Part shown: positions 34,283 to 45,022 of the stretch, in pieces | Layout: every line of letters starts with the position of its first letter | Numbering within the stretch: the first letter of the stretch is position 1 | Position numbers and translations under genes: made by a program | Notes under the pieces: generated by a model | What the model was told of the DNA's origin: nothing | Database searches by the model: none | The model's input: the letters and a program-made list of their open reading frames with translations, nothing else | NCBI GenBank assembly: GCA_031216915.1 | Contig: CM062294.1 | Coordinates: 32,751,128-32,815,127 of the forward strand | Direction of reading: 5' to 3' | From: Pictodentalium vernedei | Lineage: Eukaryota; Mollusca; Scaphopoda; Dentaliida; Dentaliidae | DNA length: 64,000 bases

Positions 34283-34629
34283 GTTTATTTATTGGAGTTT
34301 AACGACACTTTTAACAGCCACTGTCACCTCGTGTCGGGACAGTTTTATGGGTGGAGGAAGCCGGAGGACCCAGAGGAGAACCACCGAGCAACAGCAAACT
34401 GTCAGACTCCCCAACGTGCTAACTCCACCCAAGCAGGGTTATCATTGGTTGAAGACAAGTGCACCAGTGACGTGCAGTAGGCCTATGCCTTAGCAGACAA
34501 TGCCACCGTGGGCAATTGGGATTAAGAGCCCTGCCCAAGGACACAACATGGTTGCCGCAGGTGGAATTCGAATCAAGGACTTCTCAGCTTGCAGCCTGCA
34601 TCTCTACACACTGAGCCACCACACTCCCA
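34283..34629 (-). mobile_element. SINE, reverse orientation
   Basis: Inverted tail (TTTATTTATTGGAGTTTAACG), body (GGAGGAAGCCGGAGGACCC) and head (GCAGCCTGCATCTCTACACA, CTGAGCCACC). Complete but diverged. Confidence 0.85.
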
Positions 34630-36014
34630 GTCCAATTAATAAACTGGGAGACGAAAGTTTGGAGTCCAACATTTTTATACTGGTGACTAACAATAATGAA
34701 AATCAAATAACAAACTGAAGGATTAGTCATTACTCCATCCATTTGAATTGTTGACATCATCAAGCACAGTGTGGAGAGTTCATTGAAACATGACTTGTGA
34801 GATGTGGGTCAGTGAAAAAAAATAACAAATGCAAGCTTGGTATGGCATATGCTTGGTGGTCTACAGTATTGTATCAACATGGTTAGGTTAATAGAAGCTC
34901 CAAAATGGGAGCTTGTGAGTCTCAGGACAAGAGGAGGATGGAAGCAAAAAGATCTCGCTAATGAATTCCATGTCATCATCTCCAAGAGGACAGTTCATAG
35001 ATGACTGCATGCATCAAAGTTTTGCTTCCATCCTCCTTGTGTCCCAATAGTGAATAGAAGAGTGACACTGGGAAATGTCCTTGGTAAACCATGCATGGAA
35101 TCTGTCCTACAATGCATGGAATCTGGCCTATATGTAATAACTTCATGTAACAAAGTATAAAATTTGTCATTACGCATCTGGGTGACGTTATGACGTAAAT
35201 GAAATTATTCGCACAAAATGGTGTCAAGCAAGAATGTGAAGAGACCACCGTAGATAATATTTTTCTTTAAGAATATCAGCCTCATTCACATAATTCAAAT
35301 TTGATTGTGGTAAAAATACAAAGCACATCTGGAGTAGACCTAGAGTATGGGGGACAGGAATCAATGACCCCAGGCATGTAGCCAAGATATCAAAGTTTGG
35401 GGGGTGGGTAGTGGGGTGGGGGTTGGGGGGGGGCAAGAGGGGGTAGTTCAGCAATCTGAATGTAGCAGCTACCCCCTATGTAGGGGGAGGGGGAGCTGCT
35501 AAGTTCAGATTGCTGAACTAATGGGGGGGGGGGGGGGATACAGAATAGGATGTGCAGCATCACCCAGCCATGTAGTTGCGAGATGGGGGTGAACACAAGA
35601 GGGATACTCCACCTGTTTGTTGTTGGAGGGGGTGGGGGGCCTCCCCCGGGAAACATTTTGAAATTTTAGACAGAAAAAAACGCAATTTCCTTGACTCTGA
35701 GTCTCTTTGTGTCCATAATTTATAAGTTGTGAAAGGCATCAATAATTAGGCCCAAACACCTACCTGCAGGGGGGGGAGGCATGACTGAAATTTGGGGGCA
35801 TGTGCCCCCCTCCTCCCATGACTACGCCACCATGACTGCACCACTGGATGACCCGTGTTGGAGTTTTTCTCAACTCCCATATTGCATTGTTGATTCTAGT
35901 CCCCAATGCTCCACCCTTGTTGTGTTCTGTCTGATTACACAACATAATGTATGGACCCAACAACAGAAGTGACAAAAAGACTGATTTGATGAAATGTGAC
36001 CAAACAGTGTTTAT
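34630..36014. other. Spacer with G/C-run hAT-like debris
   Basis: An inverted repeat (AGTTCAGCAATCTGAA...TTCAGATTGCTGAACT, about 35443-35522) lies between G-rich runs. CATGACTACGCCACC at about 35819 resembles a hAT terminus. Paired ends and a target duplication are not evident. Otherwise no gene. Confidence 0.45.
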
Positions 36015-36238
36015 TTAACCCTTTAGGCCAAAACTGGCCAGCGCTATTCTCAAAAATCGCCAATTAATTTTCAAAATATTTTCATTTTTTGTCTCAAAAA
36101 CATAGGTTATGACCCCTCGTTGGAACGAGCTCGTCGAGCTCGTTCCAACGAGGGGTCATAACCTATGTTTTTGAGACAAAAAATGAAAAAAATTAGTTAT
36201 TCAAGAATTTTTTTTGCAAGTGTCGTCTAAAGGGTTAA
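36015..36238. mobile_element. Family B palindromic MITE, copy 2, perfect core
   Basis: TTAACCCTTTAGGCC and CTAAAGGGTTAA are the ends. The palindrome at 36079-36189 has 54-base arms without a single mismatch and apex GAGCTC-GTC-GAGCTC. Confidence 0.93.
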
Positions 36239-36736
36239 CATTTACATGTACATATCTACAAATGTACAGTGTAGCTCCAATTCATGAAAAAAAAAAAATT
36301 CCCTGCCTGGAAAAAATTGTGACAAGGTGGGCGACCAACTGCCCCACCACCATGTAATGGGTTAAGACAGTAACCAGTCCTCCTGGTCATGTATGAAGAT
36401 TTCATACTTGACAAAAATTCCAGGTAAACCCCATCAAACTAAGTAGTCAAAAGTCTTTGTTATTGATACAACTTAGGTGTTCTGGAAGGGGTGTAGGATT
36501 ACATCTGATTACAACGGTGTTCTTGAGGAAACTGCATGATGCTATCAGTATACTGTGACGTCATCCTTCCACATCACAGAAAAGGCCTCTAGGTGTATCC
36601 ATTCGTAGCATACATCTTTCTGTAAACTGGATGCAGTGCTTCGGTCAGTTAAACAAAGGAAATTAATTATTCCTGCACCCTGATGCATATTAATGAACTC
36701 AATAGGACTCACCCCAACACTGCTACATCGTAGTCA
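36239..36736. other. Unassigned spacer
   Basis: Unique-looking AT-rich sequence with no gene signal. Confidence 0.4.
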
Positions 36737-37292
36737 TTAACTGGTAGAGTGCTGGAAGCCCATATTTGGGCTTTATTCTAAAGTGCAGGTACCGCAACTT
36801 ACAAGCTTCGTATTCTGTGGATTTGTTACCTGCATTGCCAGTGGCAGAGCAGGTCTAGTAACCGCTTGACTCTGTCCGTCCGTCAGTCCGTCCCTCAGTC
36901 CATCCGTTCATCAGTCCGTCCGAAACAATTCTTCTGTCAAAGTTTTCTTGGCTTCTATGAAAGGGAATGATTTTATATTTGGTCTGCTGCTTCATAATGA
37001 TGAGATGTATCGTGTATCTAATTTTCAGATCTGCCGTGCAGCCACTTCCTGTTTGCCGATACTTTGAAGTCTGTTCATCTCTGTAATCAATTGCATGCAG
37101 CGACGCAGGTCCAGACCCGGTATTGGTCTTTGCTTGTTTCATATTATCTTTGAAGTGAAATTATTTAGCTTGTGTGGATTTGCCTTGCTATAATTAATGC
37201 CTATAGGCACTCTCCCATTAATTGTAACAAGTCAAACTAGACGCATGAACAAATTTTAACAGCCAAAAATAATTTAGCATTCTGCCAGTTAA
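36737..37292. mobile_element. MITE family H, copy 2, with hairpin-ended insert
   Basis: TTAACTGGTAGAGTGCTGGAAG and TTTAGCATTCTGCCAGTTAA ends flanked by TTAA. Compared with copy 1 it carries about 310 extra bases (36826-37138), which begin with a GTTACCTGC...GCAGGTCTAGTAAC hairpin and a TCCGTCCGTCAG run. Confidence 0.8.
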
Positions 37293-37429
37293 AAGACTTC
37301 AGTTATTAGGTCCATAAAAGAAATAAACACGGGAGCTTAATTCTCATCAATGCAAAGTTCACACACATGATAGATAGATCATTATGTAATGGTCAAGCTA
37401 TAAAGGCCATTTATCAACTAGCATGGTTG

Positions 37430-38280
37430 GCCCAGGTCTCGTAGTAAATTGGTCGCTTTGTGTGCTGGAAGTTGACGATATAAACCCTGGTTCCCGCACT
37501 TCTCTCTTGATCTGTTACATTGAAAGTTCATCCAATGTTTAGCAGTTGATGGCATTATGTATTCTGCAGTGAAGCACTGTGGGTATTTCAACCATTCTGG
37601 GGTGGAGATTGGGTGAATCTCAAATAATGGTTGAATGCGGGTGGAAAATTGGCACTGCGAAAGAGAAAATATAGGCGAATAGACAACATGATCCATCATT
37701 ATAAACGATTATTCAATGAAGATCAGATAGATATATTGGACTATCTAGATGCTGTGTCGAAAAGTACAGGGTACTAATTAGCTATATGTATGTATGTATG
37801 TGTGTAACAGAAAATTTTGTCATCAATAGGAAAAAAAATGTTCAATTTTGGTGCTCAAAACTAGCTTTTCCGGTTTATTAAATATTTTTTTTCGGAAAAA
37901 TATTTCATTTTTTTCTGATTTATTAAATATTTTCCCGTATATTTTATTGATCGAAAACCACTATTCATTTGTTGCGAAAAATATTTTATCAATCAAAAAT
38001 GCTATACATGTTCTCCCTCGTCCATAAATATCTGTTTATTGATTTATAAAAATATTTCTTGTTATTGCCGAAATCTCTCCTATAAATTAGAAATAAACTA
38101 TAATCTCCTTCCCTTTGATGTAGAAGATTAATCACACCTTCTTGTCCTACCTTTGGAAACAATAGCCGTCGTCACTTCGGGACGATCCCAGATCTTTTAG
38201 TCTCATGGTAAATCTGTCACTTTTTGTGCTAGAGGTTGACTCCCAAACTTCTGACTCAATCTGTTATAATTATATCTCAT
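37430..38280 (+). repeat. Two short tRNA-related repeats in plain AT-rich DNA
   Basis: 37430-37540 (GGTCGCTTTGTGTGCTGGAAG) and 38183-38280 (TTAGTCTCATGGTAAATCTG) match the repeat at 20700-20830. Between them is AT-rich sequence with TTTATTAAATATTTT repeated near 37876-37936. I see no gene from 37293 to 38497. Confidence 0.5.
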
Positions 38281-38672
38281 AAATATCCATGTCATTTTTC
38301 TTTGTAGACAAATCTCTGAAGCATACCAATAGAGTAAGAACAAACTTTCACTTAAAACAAGCACTTAAGTCCCCAGACAACCACAAACTGATGCTTTTAT
38401 ATTGCTTTCAAAAAGTTACCCCCACGTGTATTCATCCTTGAGAATCAAATGGTGCTTTTATCTTACAATATTTAACACTTATGCTGCCAAACGTGACTAC
38501 AGTAAAACCTGTCTTGAGAGACCACCTGTCTTGAGAGACCACATCTGCCAGGTACCGATTGGGTTTACTCTATAATGGACCTTCTATGGGAGACCACCTG
38601 TCTTGAGAGACCACCTGTCTTGAGAGACTACCTGTCTTGAGAGACCACCTGTCTTGAGAGACCACTGTGACC

Positions 38673-39668
38673 GAATCAAATGGTTTCACGCACCGAAGGC
38701 ACGCAGGGACGGTTTGGGGAGCAAGCCCCTTTCGACCCTCTTCAGCTGTAGAATTCTGAAGTGTCAGACCGTGGTAAAGGAGGAGAAGTTGTGGGTTGTT
38801 AGCAGAGCTTATGTCTTTTCTGCTTCTTTTTCAGAGGTGGAGGTTTGGAAGGAGAGACAGTGGTAGTTGGTGTTGTTGGTGGGCTGCCTGATGGTGATTG
38901 GTGAGGTTTGTAGGGTCTGGTCCTGGCCGAGTCTGGAGTGGTTCTGGGTGATTGCTGAGGCTTTTGTTGTTGTAGGTTTCTGGCGTCTATTAGTTTTTTG
39001 GTTTCTTCGACTTGTTGGAGGAATAGTTTGTAATTCCCATCTCTTGCTTGTGAAGGTCCCCTTGTATCTTGTTTTCCCGTATGATGTTGTCCAGCCTGTC
39101 GTCCGCGTCCTGGCATTTTGGTCTAGAAGGAAGAGGCGAGTGGGGATCAGGAAGAGGCGAGAGGTCAGCTTCCATTTCCACTTCAGTCTCCACAGACTCT
39201 TCCACATCTGACAACACCAACTGGGAAGCCGTCATTTGGATGGGGCTGTCTGTGGGAGGGGAAGTGGTGGCCGCGTCTGGCTCTTTCTTTTCCTCACCGT
39301 TCTCTTTCTTCATCTCCAAGAATGCCTCCAAGCATCGGGCATCCCTCCACTTGGTGGACGGGCTATTTCTTCTCGGTTTCCTTCTCTTTTCAGGGCCTCC
39401 AGACCCCCTTGGGTGAGGACCAGTGTGAGAGGGGATCCCCTCACTAAAGGTACTACCTCTACCCTTGGGGGGTGGTGCGATCTTTTCTTCTGTGGAGAAT
39501 TCCAGTGTCAGATAGATGCTCTCGCCCTTCTCCTGGATAGTCCAGGTGATAGGACGAGAGACGCCCAGAGCTGAAATGGTGTTTTGCAGCCTTGCTGGTA
39601 GTTCCAGTGATCCCATGATGTTGTTGTGAGGTGCTCACACTCTGAAATCAGAAGTGTGAATGAAGTGA
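38673..39668 (-). mobile_element. Non-LTR retrotransposon unit 1 (ORF1 only)
   Basis: The minus-strand unit starts near 39668 with CACACTTCTGATTTCAGAGTG, contains an ORF1-like frame, and ends with CCGTCCCTGCGTGCCTTCGG and the AAACCATTT stretch at 38673. It lacks any reverse transcriptase. CTGTGACC lies at both edges (38665-38672, 39669-39676). Confidence 0.7.
38799..39616 (-). pseudogene. LINE ORF1-like protein, frameshifted (copy 1)
   Basis: The N-terminal part runs from ATG at 39616 and contains ALGVSRPITWTIQEKG, STKWRDARCLEAF and an acidic middle (SDVEESVETEVEMEADLSPL). The C-terminal part continues in another frame from about 39060 to 38799, proline- and serine-rich with a basic end (PPPLKKKQKRHK). 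At least one frameshift near 39000-39060 separates them. The second copy at 39820-40579 has the same order of blocks, which is why I treat the pieces as one protein. It has no zinc knuckle that I can see. The role is presumably RNA binding or chaperone, as for other LINE ORF1 proteins (inference from position and charge, not from a recognised domain). Confidence 0.55.
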
Positions 39669-39676
39669 CTGTGACC

Positions 39677-40615
39677 TGCCGAACCGATCGAAATGGTTTC
39701 GCGTGACGAAGGCACGCAGGGACGGTATGGGGAACAAGCCCCTTTCGACCCTTGTTGGCTGTTTGTTTTTGAATAATGTCGAGGCGTGGTAGAGGAGGAA
39801 AAGAAAGGAGGGAAAAGGTTTACCCCCTTCTGAGCTTTTTGTGGCTCTTTTTCTTAGGTGGAGGTTGGCATGGTGATAAGGCTGGTGGTGGTGTTGATGT
39901 TCTTGCATGGAATTCTTCTAATGCTAGTCTAGATAATTCATTGGATTCCTGTAAGTACTCATCAGTTTTGGCAGAGGCTTCTTTTGCCATCTCTATTACT
40001 TTTAGTGCATTTTGCACGATGGTGTTTGGAAACTGTGATGGCTATTCTGTTGCTACTTCCACTCCCGGACTTCCCGGTAATGAAGGAAGAGGGGAGTGAG
40101 GGGTGGGAGGCGGTGAAAATGCAACATCCAGTTCCTCCTCAGTCTCCACTGGACGTTCCTCATCCAACTGTACCAGCTCAGGAGCCGGCAGTTGGTTGGG
40201 TGTACCAGTGGGAACTGGCGGCTGCCTCCAGAACCTCCACCCCCTCACTCAACTCTTTCTAACTATTCCGGAAGGCCTCCAAGCGCCGGGCGTCCCTGTG
40301 CTTGGTTGATGGACTCTTCTTCTTTTTCTTCTGTTCTCTCTTTTCAGGGCATCCGTGCCCCTTTGGGTGAGGACCAGTGGGAGAGGGGATCCTCTCTCCA
40401 AAGGTACTACCTCTCCCCAAAGAGGGTGGTGTATTTGATTTCTCTACTTCAAACTCCAGTTTCAGATAGACGCTCATGCCTATTTCCTGGATAGTCCAGG
40501 AGATAGGGCATGAGACGCCCAGTGCTGATATGGCTTTCTCAAGTCTAGCAGGTAACTCCATGATAGTTGAGGTGTTCACTCTTTGAAATCAGAAGTGCGA
40601 ATGTGAAATGAAAAA
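39677..40615 (-). mobile_element. Non-LTR retrotransposon unit 2 (ORF1 only)
   Basis: Same organisation as unit 1: 5' block with CTGATTTCAAAGAGTG, ORF1-like pieces, then the shared 3' end GGGTCGAAAGGGGCTTGTTC...CCGTCCCTGCGTGCC. Preceded on its 3' side by CTGTGACC (39669-39676). Confidence 0.7.
39820..40579 (-). pseudogene. LINE ORF1-like protein, broken (copy 2)
   Basis: Three frames cover it: 40579-40259 (ALGVSCPISWTIQEIG, STKHRDARRLEAF), 40248-40042 (PVETEEELDVAFSPPPTPHS) and 40017-39820 (ending PPPKKKSHKKLRRG). Block order matches copy 1, but the sequence has diverged at many positions, so the two are separate family members rather than a fresh duplication. Confidence 0.55.
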
Positions 40616-40787
40616 TGGTTGACGCATTTCTTCATGAAAAATTAAAATTACCAATATATGCTAACTGTTAAGCAGCACACACAAGGCATGTATTTGTCAT
40701 TCAATTCAGATGAATGCAGAAAAAAATGTTTCACTAACATTAAAATATTTACTGGTTGGGTGTTAGATGGCTGCTCTATTGAACAGT

Positions 40788-40943
40788 ACAGTAAAACCTG
40801 TCTTGAGAGACCACTGTCTTGAGAGACCACCTGTCTTGAGAGACCGCATCTGCCAGGCACTGATTGGATTTACTCTATAATAGACCTGCTGTTGGAGACC
40901 ACCTGTCTTGAGAGACCACCTGTCTTTAGAGACCACTGTGGCC
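40788..40943. mobile_element. Family J MITE, left half only
   Basis: TA-CAGTAAAACCTGTCTTGAG through CCACTGTGGCC, then directly the retrotransposon 3' end (AAATTGAATGGTTTCGCGCG). This is the second instance of the same MITE/LINE junction. The right half of this MITE is missing. Confidence 0.82.
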
Positions 40944-41195
40944 CAAATTGAATGGTTTCGCGCGCCAAAGGCGTGCAGGGACAGTTTGGGAAACAAGCCC
41001 CTTTCGACCCTCTTTAGCTGTAGGATAGGTTTTTGATGGTTTGTCTTGTCACGTCAAAGGAGGAAGGTGTTCGGGTTTAGTGGCGTTTGCTATGTTTGTG
41101 CTTTTTCTACTTGGAAGGAGGTGGCTGAGAAGGCGAAGGCTTGGCAGTTGCTGTTTCTGAGTTTTTGCGTTTTAGCCATCTGTGGAAGAACGGGT
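40944..41195 (-). mobile_element. Non-LTR retrotransposon unit 3, short 3' fragment
   Basis: It has the shared 3' end (GGGTCGAAAGGGGCTTGTTT) and a short upstream part resembling the C-terminal ORF1 region (CCTCCTTCCAAGTAG). It is flanked by CTGTGGCC on both sides (40936-40943, 41196-41203). Confidence 0.6.
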
Positions 41196-41203
41196 CTGTG
41201 GCC

Positions 41204-44108
41204 TGAAGAAATGATGATTTCGCGCGCCGAAGGCGTGCAGGGACGGTATGGGGGACAAGCCCCTTTCGACCCTCTGTGACTGTATAGGGTGGCTCTCACA
41301 TGTCAAGGCGTGTTGAAGGAGGAAAAGGATCCGGTACTCGGCAGGTGTCTCCAGTAGTGTCCAGTTGTGGATGGGTAGTATCATTGGCAGATTTTGGTTG
41401 AACCCTCGAGTGAGGACCAGTGTGGGAGGTTGGGTCCTCTCACAAAGGTACTACCTCTCCCCGAGGGTGCAGTCGTTCTGGATTTTCGGGCAAGTACAGT
41501 CTGCCGCTTCGAGGATGATAATGAGTGATGGCCATCACTGGCAAGTATAATCTGCCTCAGGCTGTCTCAGTTATAGTTGGACTCTTTGGAGGAAAACAAC
41601 AACGACCTCTTTCGGGGACCACCAAGAAGAAGACCCGAACTTCCCTGGTTCGGGGGCAGGCCTGCATTGTAATCCTATTGGGTTGGGACAAAAGATGCGC
41701 ATTGCGCTTACAAAAATGGGCAAAGGCGGGACGCAGGACCAACGCTTGCCTCCCTTAAAGTGGTTGACCACTTTTAGGGATGGAGCGGAGGATGTTTAGG
41801 AACCGTCGGGGTGACTGTTTCCATAACGGTTAGACTGTCTGTAGCGGTTATTGGGGTGCTGGTCAAAAAACATCTGTGTACCTGCTTAAAAGAAGAAGGT
41901 AGAATTAGTTTTCAATAGAATATGTAAACTGTGAAGATAAAAGTAGCACCTCTTTAGTTGCGTGTCCTTGTGGTATCTGCTGTGTGTGTGTGGAGAGTAT
42001 GGAATGCACGAATCTTTACATTCGTAAAAGCAGTAACATACTCTCGTGTGGTATTGTGCTGGGTGTGTGCTTGTCGCTATGGGGGAGAGTATGAAATGCA
42101 CAAATCTTTACATTCGTAAGAGCAGTAACATACTCTCATGCTTGGGACCCCAATCGTTCCCTATTTATTATTTAGTTTTAAGGTGCAGGGGGTCGCGAGC
42201 GTTTTAAGTGGGCTGAACTACCTAGTTAGCAGGGGGACGGTAATAGGTCTAGCACACTAGACCACACCCGAGGGTGTTTCTTTCCTGTTGTGTCCTTCGC
42301 TGAAAGTGGCCTTATTTAGGTTAGTTTAAGTTTATTTGAAGTTGAGGGTGCCGGGGATCGCGATCGTTTAATGCAGGTTGAGCTTCCGAGGCTGTCAGCG
42401 GGAGGGCAACAGGTCTAGCACACTAGACCACACCCGAGGGTGTTACTTTCCTGTTGTACCCTTCGCTGGTTGCGGACTTATTTATTTTAATTTAGTTTTG
42501 GGGTATTCGGGGGCATCGGGGATCGCAGTTCACCTTGTCATTCCCTAGTTTTTATTCGAGCGGTCTTAGTTTTGATTGCAATTTTTGGGCTTTTGTCGGC
42601 TTTTGCAAATTACTCCAAGTTCGGAGATTAGTTCGCTGTCGGCTAACCGGTCATGATTTTTCGCGGCCAGGGTGGCTAGGCGGTCTTTGATGGTGGGGAT
42701 ATCGGCCTTGTCGTGGAGTGTTTTTATGGGTGTGTCCCATGGGCCACGGAGGGCAACTCTAAGCGCGTGATTTTGGACCCTCTGGAGTTTTCCCATATTA
42801 GTTTGGTTGAGGTCAGTTAGTATTATTGCACCGTATTCGAGTACAGGGCGCACAAAGGATTTGTATAGTTTGAGTAGGGTGGACTGGTTGGCCCCCCATG
42901 AAGTTCCCTTGAGCATTTTCAGTAAGTTAATTCGTTTAGTAGCTTTTTTCGCCATGTCGTCGGTATGTTTGTTGAAGGACAGTTTCTGATCAATGGTGAT
43001 GCCCAGGAATTTCGCTTCTTTGCATTCTGGGAGGGTGTTGTCCATAAGTTTTAGGTCAAAATCTCGTTTATTTTTCTTGCGAGTAAAGGTGATTTGTTGG
43101 GTTTTATTGGCGTGTAGCTTAATTCTCCATTTGGCACACCATTGTTCTAGGTCATCGAGAGCGCGTTGCAGGGGTTTTTGGAGCAGATTGGCCGTATTAG
43201 AGTCCCAAAGGCCCTTGTCATCCGCGAATTGGGAGACTTGTACACGATCTTCGGAGAAGTTAAGGTCATTTACATAGAGGATGTAAAGGAGGGGGCTCAG
43301 GACGGATCCTTGGGGGGGTGCCTGCTTCAAGGGGGACACTGTCAGACATTTCATTGTTCACTCTGACTTTAATTTCGCGATCATTTAAGAAAGAGGAAAG
43401 TAATCTGAGCAGTTTCTTGGGGAGTTTCATTTCTGATAATTTGTAGCGCATTCCATTGTGCCAGACCGAGTCAAATGCTTTTTTGACGTCTAACAGGACT
43501 GCCGCGCCTATTTGCTGATTATTGATAGCGGCCTTCATTTGGCTAACTAGTCAGTAGACATGTTCGATGCCTTCTTTGCGGTTTCTATAGGCTCTTTGCC
43601 ATTTATTAAAAAAATTGTTGTCTTCAAGGTGCCCCCTGAGCCGATTGGTAAGGATTCGTTCGAATGTCTTACCAATGCAGCTGAGTAGGCTGATTGGGCG
43701 GTAGCTGGCAGGATCGGAGGGGTCCTTGTCCGGTTTTGGTATCATGACACCGATGGCTTTTTTTCCAACATTTTGGAAAATAGCCATGGGTGAGGCATGC
43801 GTTGAACAGTTTTTTTAGTTTTTCGATTAGGGAGTATGGGCTTTGTTTTAGAATTTTGTAGCTTACTTCGTCTTCGCCGGGTGAGGAGGAATTTTTGCAT
43901 TTTTTTATGACGTTGATGATTTCGTCGTTAGTGATGGGGATGACGAGGTCATCGTCATCCCCGTCTTCTGGCTCGTTATCGAATTTGGGGTCATGGAAGA
44001 TATCAGGGTGTTCATTGATGTAGTCATCAATGGTGTTTATGGCGGCGTCATCGTTGCCCGCGCCTTGATGCGGGCGATGCGTTTTTCTTAGGAGGTCAGC
44101 TAAGGTGT
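41204..44108 (-). mobile_element. Non-LTR retrotransposon unit 4 with reverse transcriptase
   Basis: It contains the RT region (42566-44108), a downstream region with a 166-bp tandem duplication (GGTCTAGCACACTAGACC at about 42246 and 42412), a 92-bp duplication with paired GAGAGTAT/ATACTCTC ends (41993-42137), an ORF1-like scrap (GAGGACCAGTGTGGGAGG, 41411) and the shared 3' end at 41213-41275. The 5' part (endonuclease) is missing. Confidence 0.65.
42566..44108 (-). pseudogene. Reverse transcriptase of a Jockey/CR1-like non-LTR element, inactivated
   Basis: Read on the minus strand, the RT motifs appear in the expected order: SSSPGEDEVSYKILK, then SYRPISLLSCIGKTFERI, AVLLDVKKAFDSVWHNG (motif A), PPQGSVLSPLLYILYVNDL (motif B), QFADDKGLW (motif C, the catalytic FADD), WRIKLHANKTQ (motif D) and FLGITIDQKLSFNKH. 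The thumb region has LYKSFVRPVLEYGAIIL. Three lesions are visible: a frameshift near 43,790, an in-frame stop at about 43,551, and a frameshift near 43,315 just before motif B. The N-terminal endonuclease is lost because the sequence is cut at 44108. No RNase H follows. RT of this kind primes cDNA synthesis at the nicked target. This copy cannot make a full protein. Confidence 0.9.
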
Positions 44109-44687
44109 CTGTGGCCTGGTACCAACTTGTATTTTTATGCCATAATGGACCTGTCTTGAGTGACCACCCCTTTGAAGGCTGAAGCCATGACAAAAACTTT
44201 TTACCTGTTCTGGAATTGGAAAATCCATTGTGGTTATAGTAACATAATTAAAAGTATTAAAAGCTCTTAATTGGGTTTCAATTGCTATACAGTTACATAA
44301 CTCATTAAAGATTGAGATGTTTTTATAAGACACCTGTGAAAAAGATTAGGATTATTGCTGAATAAACAATTTCATGCATACCTGAAATGTGACAGAAAGG
44401 ATCAAGTTATAAAAATAAATTTGTGTTGAAAATCTTCAATGAAGATTTTCAACACTAATTTATTTTTATAATTTTTATAACAGTCCATTTCAATTTCTTA
44501 CAAAAACTTCATAAAAAGGAACAACTACAAAGTAATTACAAAAATCCATTCTTCTCCATTTCTGAAGTTTGTGGTTGGTTATTCACTGACTTGAGAAAAC
44601 CTGAAACCTGTTATGAGAGACCACCTGTTTTGAGAGACCACTTTTGTGTGGCCCAAAGGGGGGTCTCTCAAGACAGGTTCTACTGTA

Positions 44688-45022
44688 TTGTAACCTCACT
44701 TATGATGATTACCTGTATGTTCTGGTATACGCTGATCAAACCTACCTTCTGATTAATTGTTAGAAAGGGCTCAGAGAGATTGGGATTGATAGTGGGCATG
44801 GTCTGATATTTATTTGGCAGAGTTATGGCCCTTTTTTGACTTATAAAACATGCTTTCCGGGCGATAACGTTAGTTTTGAGTGAATGAAATGAAGCAAAAT
44901 TATATGCATAGGCTTATAGCTACATAATGCAGGTTGGGATTGATAGTGGGCTTGGTCTAATATTTTGGACAGAGTTATGGCTCTATTCTGACTTAGAAGA
45001 CATGTTGATAAAATGTAGTTTT
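44688..45022. other. Unassigned spacer
   Basis: A loose repeat of GGGATTGATAGTGGGC(A/T)TGGTCT...AGAGTTATGGC occurs near 44780 and 44935. There is no gene. Confidence 0.4.

Larger units (their letters stand above)
38498..44687. mobile_element. Family J MITE interrupted by a 5.4-kb retrotransposon cluster
   Basis: The left half (TA-CAGTAAAACCTGTCTTG...CCACTGTGACC) is 38498-38672. The right half begins TGGTACCAACTTG at 44117 and ends GGTTCTACTG-TA at 44687. In the empty copy at 10341-11102 the two halves are contiguous at CTGTGACCTGGTACC. The filled site reads CTGTGACC on the left and CTGTGGCC (44109-44116) on the right, a likely 8-bp target duplication. Confidence 0.85.

Noticed and set aside
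38867..39574. Plus-strand frames across the ORF1-like region
   Set aside because: The minus-strand reading has matching blocks in a second copy, and the plus-strand frames do not.
38498..44687. LTR retrotransposon or integrated virus
   Set aside because: There are no paired long terminal repeats, protease, integrase or capsid motifs. The reverse transcriptase motifs are of the non-LTR type.
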